From: Agapanthus africanus
Lineage: Eukaryota; Streptophyta; Magnoliopsida; Asparagales; Amaryllidaceae
Direction: 5' to 3'
DNA length: 64,000 nt
Assembly: GCA_030015575.1 (NCBI GenBank)
Contig: JASDDO010000004.1
Span: 320,920,654-320,984,653 of the forward strand
Shown here: positions 52,255-63,675 of the stretch, in pieces
Numbering within the stretch: the stretch's first letter is position 1
Layout: each line of letters begins with the position of its first letter
Translations under genes and position numbers: made by a program
The notes under the pieces: model-generated
What the model saw: the letters and a program-made list of their open reading frames with translations, nothing else
Database searches by the model: none
Told to the model about the DNA's origin: nothing

Positions 52255-54178
52255 AGGAATTACGTGTCCACACGTGATGGGCTTTTAAGAACCCGCTGGA
52301 GGAGTTAAAAGATACAATAAAAACTCAGAAAAGACCCCAATGGGGCATCACGTGCTCACACGTGACCATGGGTCACGTGCAGACACGTGATGGGCTTTTA
52401 AAGCCTCTAAAATAATGAATAGAATTTAATTCTAAAAGTCAGAAAATACCTCAACGAGGTATCACGTGCTTACACGTGACCAATGGTCACGTGTTGACAC
52501 GTGATGGTTAAAACTGAAACATAAATAAGCGGCTGAGAAAGGAACCCAATTGGGGGTCACGTGCTCACACGTGACCAAAGGTCACGTGCCAGCACGTGAC
52601 TGGCTTTAAAAGCATTATAATTTAATAGAATTAAATTCTAAAAGTTTCTGAATCTTTCCAAATGGAAAAGGGTCATGGGGAACCGTTGGATTAAAAATGC
52701 AAGGGTGATTAAAAATCACCAATTTATGGAAAAATCTCAAATAAGGAAAGATCTCCCCAAATCTCACCGAAATAACAAACAGAAAATCTTTGGATTTAAA
52801 ATCCAACGGTGAATAAAATTCACTGGGTGATCTAAAGGATCATATTAATTATGAAATCAATTAAAATCTTTTAATGAAAGATTCACAAAATAAATTGATT
52901 CTCTTCCTCCTCCTATAAATAGGAGCCAAGAAGAGAAGAAAGAGGATCTACTCTTTTGGAGAGAAAAACAGAGGGAGGAGAATTTAATTCTTAAGAGAAG
53001 AAGAAACAGAGAAAGAAGAATTTAATTCTCTGCAAAAGAAAAACCCTAGGTAAGAAAAGAGAGGATTCAAAAGAGAATTTAATTCTCAAAAGTGTTTAAC
53101 TCTTATTTAAAGAAAAGAACTTAGTTCTTCTTCTGGTTGAAGATCTGCACAGAGCACATCTCCCCATAAGTTGAGAATTTAATTCTCATCGGGTCGAGAT
53201 CCTGCCATGCAGATCCTAAACTTAGAAGGGGAATTGAGTTCTGAGAATTTAATTCTCCTAAAACAAAACTAGGGTTTTACCCTAAATAAGAATTTAATTC
53301 TTTTACATATCTGGGAATTTAATTCCTTTGAAAAGAAATTAGGGTTTCATCCTAAATAAGAGTTCAATTCTTAAAAGATCTATGTTCATGAAAAGAACTA
53401 GGGTCACGCGCCCCCACGTGACCCTTGAAAAGATCCCCTGCAAAGAACTTTGAAGCATCGCCTCACGTGCTCCCACGTGACTCCCAAAACGCAGAAAGAA
53501 AAAGCAAAGGAAATGAAAGCTTTGGGCGCTCTCACGTGTTATCACGTGACCCCTCAGCAAATGCTTTAACAATTGGCGCACAGATCCCCATCACGTGCCA
53601 ACACGTGATACTCTAAAAATAAAAATAAAAGTGTTTAACACTTAATGGCAAAACAAAAGAAAAGAAGCTTTGGGCGCTCTCACGTGTCCCCACGTGACCC
53701 CTCAGCAAGTGCTGTAATATTCGATGCATAAACCCCCATCACGTGCCAACACGTGATGCTCTAAAATAAAGATGGAAAGTGTTTAACACTTATTCGCAGA
53801 TTTGAGGATAAAACAAAAGGAGATCTGGCTCCACGTTTAGGGCGCCCTCACGTGTCCCTACGTGACCCCTAACAGATCTCTTTAATATCCAATGGATGGA
53901 TGCCTATCACGTGCCCGCACGTGATGGCCAGAGAGTCAAAAAGTGTTTAACACTTATTTGCAGAACAAAGTGAAAGGAAATCTGGCCCCATCTTCAGATG
54001 CCTCACGTACTCACACGTAATGGCCTGAAAGCTAAGTGTTTAACACTCATTTGCAGCCTTAAGGGTAAAATAAAGGAGTTTCGGCCCAATCTCAGGCGCC
54101 TCACGTGACCCCATGTGACCACCCCATTTTTAGTGTTTAAACACTATTTTTAAAACGCATCACGTGGGAACACGTGAT
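52255..54178. repeat. TCACGTG-N4-CACGTGA array in the TE-A 3' LTR
   Basis: Same order of units as 26395-28310. A few cores have mutated (for example CACGCG at about 53407, CTACGTG at about 53867); most remain intact. Confidence 0.95.
52914..52921 (+). promoter_or_regulatory. TATA box of TE-A LTR promoter (3' copy)
   Basis: TATAAATA within CTCCTATAAATAGGAG, as in the 5' LTR. Confidence 0.7.
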
Positions 54179-55798
54179 CGTCAAATACCTTCTAGTGTTA
54201 ACACTATTTCAAAACCAACCTAGCCAAAATGGCTAAGTTTTTCCAGAGGTAGGATTCCCCTTTGACCGAACTTCAAATATACCCTTGTTTTCCAAACTTG
54301 ATCATTTCACGTGACATTCAAAGTAAACTCCAGAGCCATGATGAAGGGTCAGTGCCTAATAAAAGCCAAAATGTTGTCAGAGCCCCCAAATCTCTGTTTA
54401 ACATTGCTGAATGATGAGGGACTGAACCCAGACAAATGTCTAATGGCGCAAAGGGCCAATATTTCAAACATAATTGGACTTAGCCCAAACTGGCCATAAG
54501 TCCTCAAATCATCTTGAACTGAGCACATCTGCTCTTTCAACCAACTCATTGGTTCAAGGGTACATCTCGGAACTCCTCTGATATTTGTCGTTGTAATCCT
54601 TCAACGTCTTCAGAGAAGTAACGGGTCCCGACAACCACACATCAACACGGACTGTGGGGTCCTTAAACTCATGGACTTATGCGTCCTTAAACCAAGATAC
54701 GGACTGTGGGGTCCTTAAACCCGCGGACTTATGCGTCCTTAAACTAATGGACTAACGCGTCCTTAAACACACCCATATGGACTGTGGGGTCCTTAAACCC
54801 ATGGACTTATGCGTCCTTAAACTACCCATGGACCGCAATGTCCTTAAACTACCAATGGACCACTATGTCCCTAAACTGGAACATGGACCACTATGTCCCT
54901 AAACTGGCAATGGACCACCATGTCCCTAAACTGGAACAATAGAGCCCAAACGCTCTTTTGTCGGATCTAAACGATCTCGTTAAGTCGATCTTAGTCCCAA
55001 ACTGGACTAACGTATCCTTAACAACCGTTTAAGTTGATCTTAGCCTTAAATATGGCTAACGTATCCTTAAACCTTCAAACAGACTTTAGTCCCAAATTAG
55101 ACTATAAATCCCCTAATCAACTTTGGTTCAAGGGTACATCTCTGAACTCCTCTGACACCTGTCGTTGTAATCCTTCAACGTCGTCAGAGAGGTGACGGGT
55201 CCCGACGGCCATACATTCAATGGACCACTATGTCCCTAAACTGGAACAATAGAGCCCCCAAATGCTCTTTTGTCGGATCTAAACGATCCCGTTAAGTTGA
55301 TCTTAGTCTCAAATTAGACTAACGTATCCTTAACAAACGTTTGAGTTGATCTTAGCCTCAAATATGGCTAACGTATCCTCAAACCAAAACCCCAAACCCA
55401 AATCTAAGAAAATACGGATTTGGACTAATCCACGTCCTACGGGCGACAACATAACTTAGTCTCCGTATACAATCCACGGGCAACCAAACAAAAAACAAAC
55501 GCCCACGACACGAAGTGACCAGCTGGAGAAGGAGAAAGTTGTTACCACGATGCGGTAACGTAATTAACTGCAGGGGCTTGCGCCTGCAGGGAAGAGCGTC
55601 CCCACAATCAAAAACCCCTCAAACGAGGGGGAATCTGACGAAGTCTGCTACATCGGCCGCATCCGTTTAAAGCTCTGATACATGGTGCCATAAATCAACT
55701 TGGCATCTTCGGAGAGGTGGACGGATAGCACCAATTAGCATCTGCCCCGAATCTCAGGCGAGACAGCCCACGTCTCGGCCGCCGTTCGGAGGGGAACA

Positions 55799-55803
55799 AC
55801 CCG
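55799..55803. repeat. Target-site duplication ACCCG, right of TE-A
   Basis: Pairs with 26172-26176. Confidence 0.9.
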
Positions 55804-56300
55804 CTTCAAAAAGTAGGCTCTGGTTCTGATTCCAAACCCATTTATATGGACCCAATCCAGATCTATTAAAAGCTTCAATTAATGGGTCGGGTCCGGATAA
55901 CCTCAATTTGAACCCGCTTGATCCGATCTATTTATTTAATTAGATCTCAAATAATATTTTTTAGACAAAATAATATCAAAACATATATAATTACCTAACT
56001 AAATCATATCAACAAAATATTTAGTCGGCTAAAAAATATTTTTTACACCGGTTCAATTTTATTTCCCTAGAGTTATCACCATTTTCGATCTTTTCTCTAT
56101 TTCTTTTCCTCTTCTCTCTAATTTTCCGTGGACTTTAAATTTTCTCTTCTCTTGCATAACAAAAAAGTTGAACTCCAGGCCTCTTTAAGCCCTAGTCCTG
56201 GATTCACAAAACTAAGGTTAGATCTTTTAAACTTCTTAAGGTTGCTAGGCTATTTTTTCTTTACTTTTATTTGTTTTAAATCAAAACCTTTATGATTTCT
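55804..56300. other. Host-like AT-rich flank right of TE-A, no gene recognised
   Basis: Repeated words such as ATGGATC(C/T)GGAT and GGGTCGGGTCCGGAT occur here and, partly inverted, at 56700-56850. This suggests the remains of a short non-autonomous transposon around the plastid-like segment. The family cannot be named. Confidence 0.3.
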
Positions 56301-56301
56301 C

Positions 56302-56575
56302 TTATGCTTGAACGAATCCGGATAAGTCATAGCCTCTCCGGCCCGATTCCCACCAGTCAAAGGCTCGGATGAGAATTCGAAGAGGTGTCAGCGGAGTCCA
56401 TTCTAACGGAACCGGAAGCTGCTGGTTCAACCCCATAGGTCTCGGTTTTCCCAGACCGCTAGTGTGAAAATCACTCAGTTTGGGAATTCTCCTATGACCG
56501 TCCATTGCCTCGAGTCTATTTATATGTTCATACAAGGAAGCCTCTTGCTCCGAATTCTCTATTCGGAACATGGAA
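56302..56575 (-). pseudogene. Plastid-like segment with an 89-codon ORF (possible nuclear plastid DNA insertion)
   Basis: The minus strand reads MFRIENSEQEASLYEHINRL, then RRIPKLSDFHTSGLGKPRPM, LNQQLPVPLEWTPL and FDWWESGRRG. From memory this resembles an unassigned ORF in the inverted repeat of angiosperm plastid genomes (rps12 to trnV spacer). I could not check this. Base composition is more even than the AT-rich flanks. A short duplication of GAAC-T-GCCTCTGCA (about 56572 and 56622) follows. If plastid-derived, the segment is a small fragment without function in the nucleus. Confidence 0.45.
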
Positions 56576-57129
56576 ACTGCCTCTGCAACAGTGCCCCCTT
56601 ACCTTGACATATGAGTTCGGAACATAGGAACTGCCTCTGCAGCAGCGGCCCGCGAGTTCTGATGAGAACACCGAAAAAACCAAATTCAACTCTACGATAA
56701 ATGGATCAGACCTGATTATTAATGGATCTGGATATGTATCCATTCAATGTAGACCCGTTGGATAAATGGAAGGATCTAAATCTATTAAAAATAAATGGAT
56801 ATAAATCTGGAACATGTCATTCCGGATCCAACCCGATCCATTAACAAGCCCATCGAGAACACAAGGAGTTGGCAAGCCATGGTGGACTCAGGAATTTTGG
56901 TTGATAACGAACAACATGTAGTAAGAATTTGTTGAAAATTATAGGTTAAATTGTCATAAAAAAACCAAGCACTTTTTTCCACTGTCAAAAATCCTCTGGC
57001 CATGAAGCGGTAGCCAAAACCACCATGAAATTTTTTCCTGCGGTATCTACATAATAGCATGTTATATCTAACAAATTCATACAAACTATTTAGATATCGC
57101 GGGAAACGGTTTAGATATCACAAGCAACT
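56576..57129. other. Host-like spacer before TE-D, no gene recognised
   Basis: AT-rich with ATGGATC-type words. CAACT at 57125-57129 would be one target-site copy of TE-D. Confidence 0.4.
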
Positions 57130-59540
57130 TGTCACGCCCCGCTTCCCAGTGTATGGTGAAGAGGACGCGACGAGGTCCGCTACGTATATACTCAGAAGTA
57201 CATACGCTAAGCGTATCTAAGCAATATAAAATAAATACAAAAGAAATAAGAATAAAAAGAACAGCAATTTTTTTTATTAACATTCTTTGTACAATACATG
57301 AAAGGAAATACAACTGAAATAATAAGATGCCTAAACAATGGCATAACAGGAAATGAAAATACTGAATAGAACAAGATACAATGTCTAGAGCTCAGGGTCT
57401 TCGTGAAACTGCTCCAAGTCTTCACCGGTGGGCTCTATCTCTGCTGGGTCCAAAGCACCTGGCGACATTCAAAGAAGAAAGAAATAGAATGTCGTCAGCG
57501 AACAAGTCGCTTGGTAAGTCCCAAAGATAAGGAAGAATTAGAAGAGACAGAATAAGAGTATTTTCTAAAGTATTATGTTGTAGAATATTATGTTCACGCT
57601 GTTGTTTGTAGCTTGGTACAGAAGGATACCAGTGTATACGAGAGGGGTCTCTATATGCTAGAGACCAGGGCAAACGGAATGTACAAGGAACCGTTAAGCC
57701 ACGGTACAACAGCAACAGAATATGGTTAGGTGTCTTAATCTGACCACCTCGTGCCCCCTTTAATACCTTCCGTACCAATCTACCCCTTAAACCCCGTAGT
57801 GTTTTGATAGTATTGTTGTATTGTATTGTTAAGTTAGATGACCGACCAAAACCATGATATCAGTAAACATGTTGTAACTGCATAATCAGGTAAATGGAAT
57901 AACGGAATAATGGATGTATATCCATGGTTTGATTCAGTCAAGTTGTATAGATTGTTAACTGGATTCTGGGATTCATGTGTTCATATTGAATTGGAATATT
58001 AAAGAATATAGAATGACTTGAATCATATTCAAGTCAGAAATAATCAGACTCAAACCCGAGTTAGACTAAAAGAAATGTGAATCGAAGTCTTATATTGCTA
58101 GGGTCCTTATTGTAATTTATAAAATTCGAGGGGGTTTTTTGTAAAAAGTACTTTTGTATAGTTTTCAAGATACACCTCAAGTATTTATTATTCCTCTTTA
58201 TAGTTATAATGAGTGTGATTTTATTTGGTGATATTTCTAGTGAATATATCCTAATAAGGTATTAATCTGTAATATTGATTTATTTGAAATTCATGGTATT
58301 TTAATGTAACTTTTAATCTTGTAATTTTTAGGAAAAGGTGGAAACTTTATCTTATAATAAAATAGGTGTTTAAATTATAAATATACATATGTTTATTTTA
58401 ATAAATATTTTATATTCCAAAAATCTCATTTTCTTAAGATGTCGTATTTTGAACCTTTTTGCGGAGGTCTGAATCTCGCACTAGTAGGCCCGAGGGTTCA
58501 CGATAAACCGTACTATCCCTAAGGGTTCCCCAACGGTGGGTTGTAGCGGCGCTTTACAAAGATTGTAAAATACTAATCCTTTAGAAAACAATTTTATAAA
58601 GTAAAATGTATTTATTTGCAAAGTGTAATTTTCCGTATTTTAGGTTCTAGGGTTTCCTAAGCCAACTAGCCTATTTCTAAATGGTCTAAACGAAAAGTCG
58701 TTAGAAGCCTCAAATCGCCTCTTCACCGCCAATTGCGGCCAGGTAAGTGCCAGGTGAGTGGGAGGCTCTCCACTACAAGTAGTGATCCTAATTAAGTAAC
58801 CACTCGTTTTAGACACACTTGTCTAGACACCACAAAGTCAGGTTTAGATAAACGATCGATGTCCATGACATATCGTATTTTCCTTTTAAAAGATATTGTT
58901 TTAAAATTGTTTAAAACTTAGAACTTTAAGAAAATGGTATTTTAAAGTACATCTTGTTTTATCGTATTCTAAGTTTTCAAGGTAACGTGTTATGATTCCA
59001 TATGAGTGTGTATGGAGGTAGGTCATTACCTCGTGATCTATTTTAAGGTATAGTAAAGTTTAGGGGTTAAATGTGATAAACCAAACATGGTGGTATTTAA
59101 TGCGAAAATACGGTATTTTGCAAAAATTATCATTTCATGTGAGAAACTTTATCCAAATTGATTTTTAAGTGATTAGTAGTCAACATGAATATGTTTAAGC
59201 ATTATGGAATTAGTGACAAGTGAGTTTTGATAGAAAAACCGAATCGGAAATCGGTTTGTTCCGATTTCCGTCGGGTTTTAAAAAATCGTATTTTAATGGA
59301 AGAAAGAAAGGTAGAAAAAGAGGGACTTACGGGTTTGGACAACGCTAGAGAGTGCTAGGAAGGTAGTGGGTTTGTCGGTGCGTCTAAACGTCGTGAAGAG
59401 TCCTAGTACGATCGCCGGGATTTCGCCGTCGATTTCGGCAGCGCTTCGCCTTTCGCTCGTTTTCTAATGTACCGAGTTCTCTTGAAATTTTTAGAGAGTG
59501 GACTTAGGAATGTAGGATCAGAGGGTAGAGGGTATGGGGG

Positions 59541-59549
59541 TTTATATAG
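59541..59549 (-). promoter_or_regulatory. TATA box of TE-D LTR promoter
   Basis: The minus strand reads CCTATATAAACCCCC, about 600 bp inside the LTR start. Confidence 0.55.
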
Positions 59550-59958
59550 GGTTAGGCTAGGGTTAGGGTTTTTAATAAAAAAAATTATAAAAATATATAA
59601 AATCATTAAAAATTCATTAAACATAGGAGTAAAAGGGATTTATTGGCCAAATGATAACCGATCCAAGCATTTAGAGTATGTAGGAGGGTGGACCAGGTCA
59701 AGACCCAACTTTTCTCTGTTGGTGACTCGGCCGTCCGGCCAAGTCCGGCCGGCGGCGCCGAACCGAGTCGGCCGAGTCGCCGGCCCGCGGCACCGAGTCG
59801 GGCCGAGTCAGGGGTCCAATGGCCGGGGATTCTTCGAGGGTACAATTTGGTATATTTACTTTTTGTTGTCCAGTACATATTTTGGGAGTTATGACCTTTT
59901 TACCGTTGACTTCCAAAAAAAATTAAAATAAAATAAATACAAAAATAATGTGGGGCAT

Positions 59959-60022
59959 GGGATTTGAACTTCGGTGGCTTGGTTCAGCAGTGCAATGTAT
60001 TACCAATGAGCTACAAGCTCCT
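59959..60022 (-). ncRNA. tRNA-like stretch (A-box and B-box like) in the TE-D LTR
   Basis: The minus strand has GTAGCTCATTGGTAATAC (A-box like) and, about 35 bases on, GAAGTTCAAATCCC (B-box like). The acceptor and T stems do not pair well, so it is at best a tRNA-derived fossil. Confidence 0.3.
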
Positions 60023-60138
60023 TCTTATAATTATGGAGTGAAATAAATACTTAAAGAGATATCAGCCGCAATAAATACTCCAAGTATACATTGAATTTAA
60101 ATCAATTCTTTGTACTTTAAAAATGGAGTTGTTAGAGT

Positions 60139-60150
60139 CTACCCTCCTTA
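60139..60150 (-). promoter_or_regulatory. TE-D polypurine tract
   Basis: The minus strand reads AAGGAGGGTAGA directly before the LTR. It is preceded by AATTTCGAGGACGAAATTTTT, a phrase shared in form with TE-B before its own tract. Confidence 0.8.
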
Positions 60151-60169
60151 CAAAAATTTCGTCCTCGAA

Positions 60170-63100
60170 ATTTACAACTTTTATTTAAGGACTAGTTTAC
60201 AAAGAGGTGTGGATATCTAGTACGCATTTCATCCTCCCTTTCCCAAGTGGACTCTCCTGGAGTGGCTTTCCTCCACATCACTCGAACCAAGTTAACCTCC
60301 TTGTTCCGAAGTGTCTTCACTTTCTTGTCTAAGATCTCCACGAGCTGTTGCTCATAAGACAAGTCGGGCTGTATAGTGAGCTTGGAATGATCGAGAACAT
60401 GGCTGGGGTCACTAACATACTTTCTGAGTTAGGATATGTGGAACACATTATGCACTCCTTCCAATGAGGGTGGAAGCGCTAAACGGTATGCCACTTCACC
60501 GACTCGTTCGAGTATGTCGAACGGTCCAATATATCTCGGACTTAGCTTACCCCGTCTTCCAAAACGGATCACTCCGCGGTTCGGAGATATTTTCAAGAAT
60601 ACGTGATCTCCTGGCTGGAACTCCAAGTGTCGTCTCTTTGCATCAGCCCAGTGCTTCTGTCGATCTTGGGCTATGCGCATCCTTTCCCTGATAGTACGAA
60701 CCTCATCAACAGTTGCTACTATCATCTCCGGTACAAGAAGTTCTCTATCTCCGATGTCGTCCCAACTTAATGGCGATCGACACTTCCTTCCATACAATGC
60801 TGCAAAAGGTGCCATTCCTATGCTTGCTTGGTAGCTGTTGTTGTACGAAAACTCCACAAGATGTAGGTGATCTTCCTACGATCCTTTGAAGTCTAACATA
60901 CACACTCTGAGCATATCCTCCAAGATCTGAATAGTTCGTTCCGACTGACCATCTGTTTGTGGATGATAAGTCATGCTGAAGTTCAGAGTTGTTCCCAAGC
61001 TTGCTTGCAGACTCTGCCAAAATTGCGATCGGAACCTGGTGTCACGATCGGAGACAATGCAGACCGGTACTCCATGGAGTCTCACAATTTCCTGTATGAG
61101 TTCATGGGTATCAGAGATAGTACATTATGAAGAGTTTTAAATCTAAATTAGATTATTACATCCATGTACTTCTTTGCTAGTGTCTCAGTTGATTGGCCAA
61201 CTCAAAATGGGATGAAGTGAGCCGACTTTGTGGGTCGATCCACAATGACCCATATGGCATCGTTACCCTTTGTGCTGCGAGGAAGAGCAGTCACAAAGTC
61301 CATCGTGATGTGTTGCCACTTCCATTCTGGGATTGGTAACGGTTGAAGTAATCCAGCAGTCCTGTGATGTTCAGCCTTTACTTGCTGACACACCAAGCAT
61401 TTTGCGACGCTTCTGGCTACTTCATGCTTCATTCCATGCCACCAATAATTCTGACTTAGATCTTTGTACATTTTGGTACCTCTAGGGTGTACTGAATAGG
61501 GAGAGCTGTGAGCTTCTTTCATTAACTCTTCCCGTACATGACCTTTTGGTACACACAATCTGCTGCCGTATCTCAAAGATCCGTCTTCATGGATGATGAA
61601 GTCTGTTCTGAGTCCATTCTCCACTTGTTCTCTGATCTTTTGCAACTTAGCATCACTTGCTTGAGCTGCTTTGATCTGATTGACAATGGTTGATTGAACT
61701 TGTAAATTCATCAAACTTGAAGCATTACCTGGCATGACTACTTCAATCTCCATCTGATGCAAGTCTTGTTGAAGCTTCCACTGAGCGGTGAGATTCATTG
61801 CTAATGGTTGGCGACTAAGAGCATCAGGTACTACATTCACCTTCCCTGGGTGATATTGCAAGTTGATGTCAAAGTCCGCCATGAGTTCTAACCATCTTCT
61901 CTGCCGCATATTCAACTCCTTCTAAGTAAACACGTACTTCAGGCTCTTATGATCTGTGTAGATGTTCACTCGTTCACCAAGTAGATAATGACGCCAAATC
62001 TTGAGAGCAAAGATGACGGCTGCCAACTCCAGATCATGCGTCGGATAATTGCGCTCGTGAATCTTCAGCTGTCTTGAAGCATAAGCCACAACCTTACCAT
62101 GCTGATGTAGAACACAGCCTAATCCCTTACCGAATGCATCGCAATGCACTTCGAATCCTCTAGATTGATCCGGTATGACGAGAATAGGTGTTGATGTCAA
62201 CCTTGACTTGAGTTCTACGAAAGCTTGTTCGCATGCTTCTGACCACACAAATTCTTCATCTTTACGTGTGAGCTTGGTCAGGGGCGTTGCTATCTTCGAA
62301 AAGCCTTCAATAAACCTTCTGTAATATCCAGCTAAACCCAAAAAACTTTGAATATACTTTTCTGACTTTGGTGTAGGCCATTCGCTAACTGCCGAAACTT
62401 TCGCTGGATCTACAGAGATTCCTTCTCCTGATACGATATGTCCGAGAAAACCAACTTGATTTAGCCAAAACTCGCACTTGCTGTACTTGGCATAAAGCTG
62501 ATGTTGTCGAAGAGTTTCCAGGACAATTCATAGATGTTCTGCATGTTCTTTCCGACTCTTAGAATACACCAGGATGTCGTCGATGAAGATGACAACAAAC
62601 CTGTCTAAGTACTCCCGGAAAACTTGATTCATAAGGTTCATGAATATTGCGGGTGCGTTGGTCACTCCAAATGGCATCACTAAAAATTCGTAATGTCCAT
62701 AGCGAGTTCTGAAAGCTGTTTTATGAATATCAGCTTCCTTGACCTTCACTTGATGATAACCTGAACGAAGATCCAATTTAGAGAAAACACAAGATCCACT
62801 TAGCTGATCGAATAAATCATCGATGCGTAGGAGTGGATACTTGTTCTTTATAGTGACTTCGTTCAGGGCTCTGTAATCGATGCACATTCTGTATGAACCT
62901 TCCTTCTTCTTCACAAGTAATACAGGTGATCCCCAACTTGAAGTGCTGGGACGAATCCATCCTTTCACCAGGAATTCGTCCAACTGTGTTCGGACCTCCT
63001 TCAAACCTTCCGGACTTAAACGATAGGGTGCTTTGATCACCGGTTGTGCTCCTGGTACTAAATCAATAATGAATTCAAGAGCTCGATCGGGAGGCAAACC

Positions 63101-63588
63101 TGATATATCATCAGGAAATACATCGTCGAACTCTCGAACCAGATCTGGTCTTGATTCTTCCTCTGCTTGAGCTGCTGCGACTACTGCTTCTCTTGGCTTC
63201 GCTTTATAGGTACTTGGCTCCAGTGTACGGTCTCCCCTTTTGCAATAGAAAACCGGATGGTCTGGGATCTCGAATACTACCCTCCTTTGACGACAGTCGA
63301 TGGTAGCATAAAAAGTTCCAAGCCAATCCATTCTTAGAACCACATCGAAGTTCGGTATGTCCAGCACCTTGAAGTCAGCATAAAACTCTCGACTGCAGAC
63401 GACGACTGGACAAAAGCTGTATTCCATGGTTGCCTTTAGAACGCCATTTCCTGAACTGACATTCCAGCTGGATACAAGCGGTGAGACTGGAATCGCATGG
63501 GTTCGGAAAAATCGTTGCGACATAAAACAGTGTGATGCTCTAGTATCAAACAGTGCAAGTGCAGGGATTAAGGATACTAAGATTGTAC
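60170..63588 (-). pseudogene. TE-D pol: protease, reverse transcriptase, RNase H, integrase, chromodomain
   Basis: The protease motif reads FDTRASHCF where FDSGATHSF is expected, so the catalytic Gly is Arg (about 63535). Reverse transcriptase is nearly intact (62528-63523) with [39 protein letters not shown] and [13 protein letters not shown]-to-TGA stop then ends that frame. RNase H with [16 protein letters not shown] lies in 61922-62341. A stop replaces Gln in VFT(Q)KELNMRQRRW. Integrase is at 60870-61915, with the zinc finger HPRGTKMYKDLSQNYWW, core MDFVTALP, SDRDTRF and DGQSERT. A filler of about 55 bp at 61090-61160 interrupts YMD...EIVRLHGVP. The chromodomain is near 60170-60330. At least five disablements. 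Confidence 0.9.
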
Positions 63589-63675
63589 CTAAGGTATGTG
63601 GGATTTATTTTAGGTATAGAAAATATGTAACTAAGTAGTAGAATAGAAAAGCAAAGTTTGAAAAGAAAAGTTTAC
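63589..63675 (-). other. Intron-like insert between TE-D gag and protease
   Basis: 87 bp with GT...AG borders on the minus strand (CACTG|GTAAAC to CCTTAG|GTACA), T-rich throughout. Removing it joins GQVITG to [14 protein letters not shown] in frame, matching the usual VVTGTILV junction of this clade. Confidence 0.6.

Larger units (their letters stand above)
26177..55798 (+). mobile_element. TE-A: very large gag-only LTR retrotransposon, split by TE-B
   Basis: LTRs 26177-29931 and 52043-55798 (3755 and 3756 bp) are flanked by identical ACCCG duplications (26172-26176 and 55799-55803). The primer site follows the 5' LTR and a G-run polypurine tract (GTGGGGGG, 52031-52038) precedes the 3' LTR. 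Without TE-B the element is about 17.3 kb. The only coding parts are two Gag-type ORFs (29988-32912 and 33012-33887); no protease, reverse transcriptase, RNase H or integrase was found in any frame. Gag style is Ogre/Tat-like. It fits the class of non-autonomous elements with terminal repeats and gag only. The rest of the interior (33890-39248, 51560-52030) is tandem repeats. Confidence 0.92.
52043..55798 (+). repeat. TE-A 3' LTR
   Basis: 3756 bp, collinear with 26177-29931. Noted differences include CCGCCAAAA for CCGCAAAAA at the start, CACGCG for CACGTG near 53407, and CACGTA for CACGTG near 54005. All repeat classes of the 5' copy are present. Confidence 0.94.
57130..60137 (-). repeat. TE-D 3' LTR
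   Basis: 3008 bp. On the minus strand it starts TCTAACAACTCC (TGTAACAAC in the solo LTR relative, so the terminal TG is mutated) and ends GCGTGACA. A TATA box on the minus strand lies at 59541-59549 (CTATATAAACCC). A GC-rich stretch with repeated CCGAGTCGG-type words lies at 59720-59815. A tRNA-like stretch lies at 59959-60022. Confidence 0.85.

Noticed and set aside
59520..59575. GGGTTAGGGTTTTT as an interstitial telomere repeat
   Set aside because: Only one or two imperfect units, within the TE-D LTR; too short.
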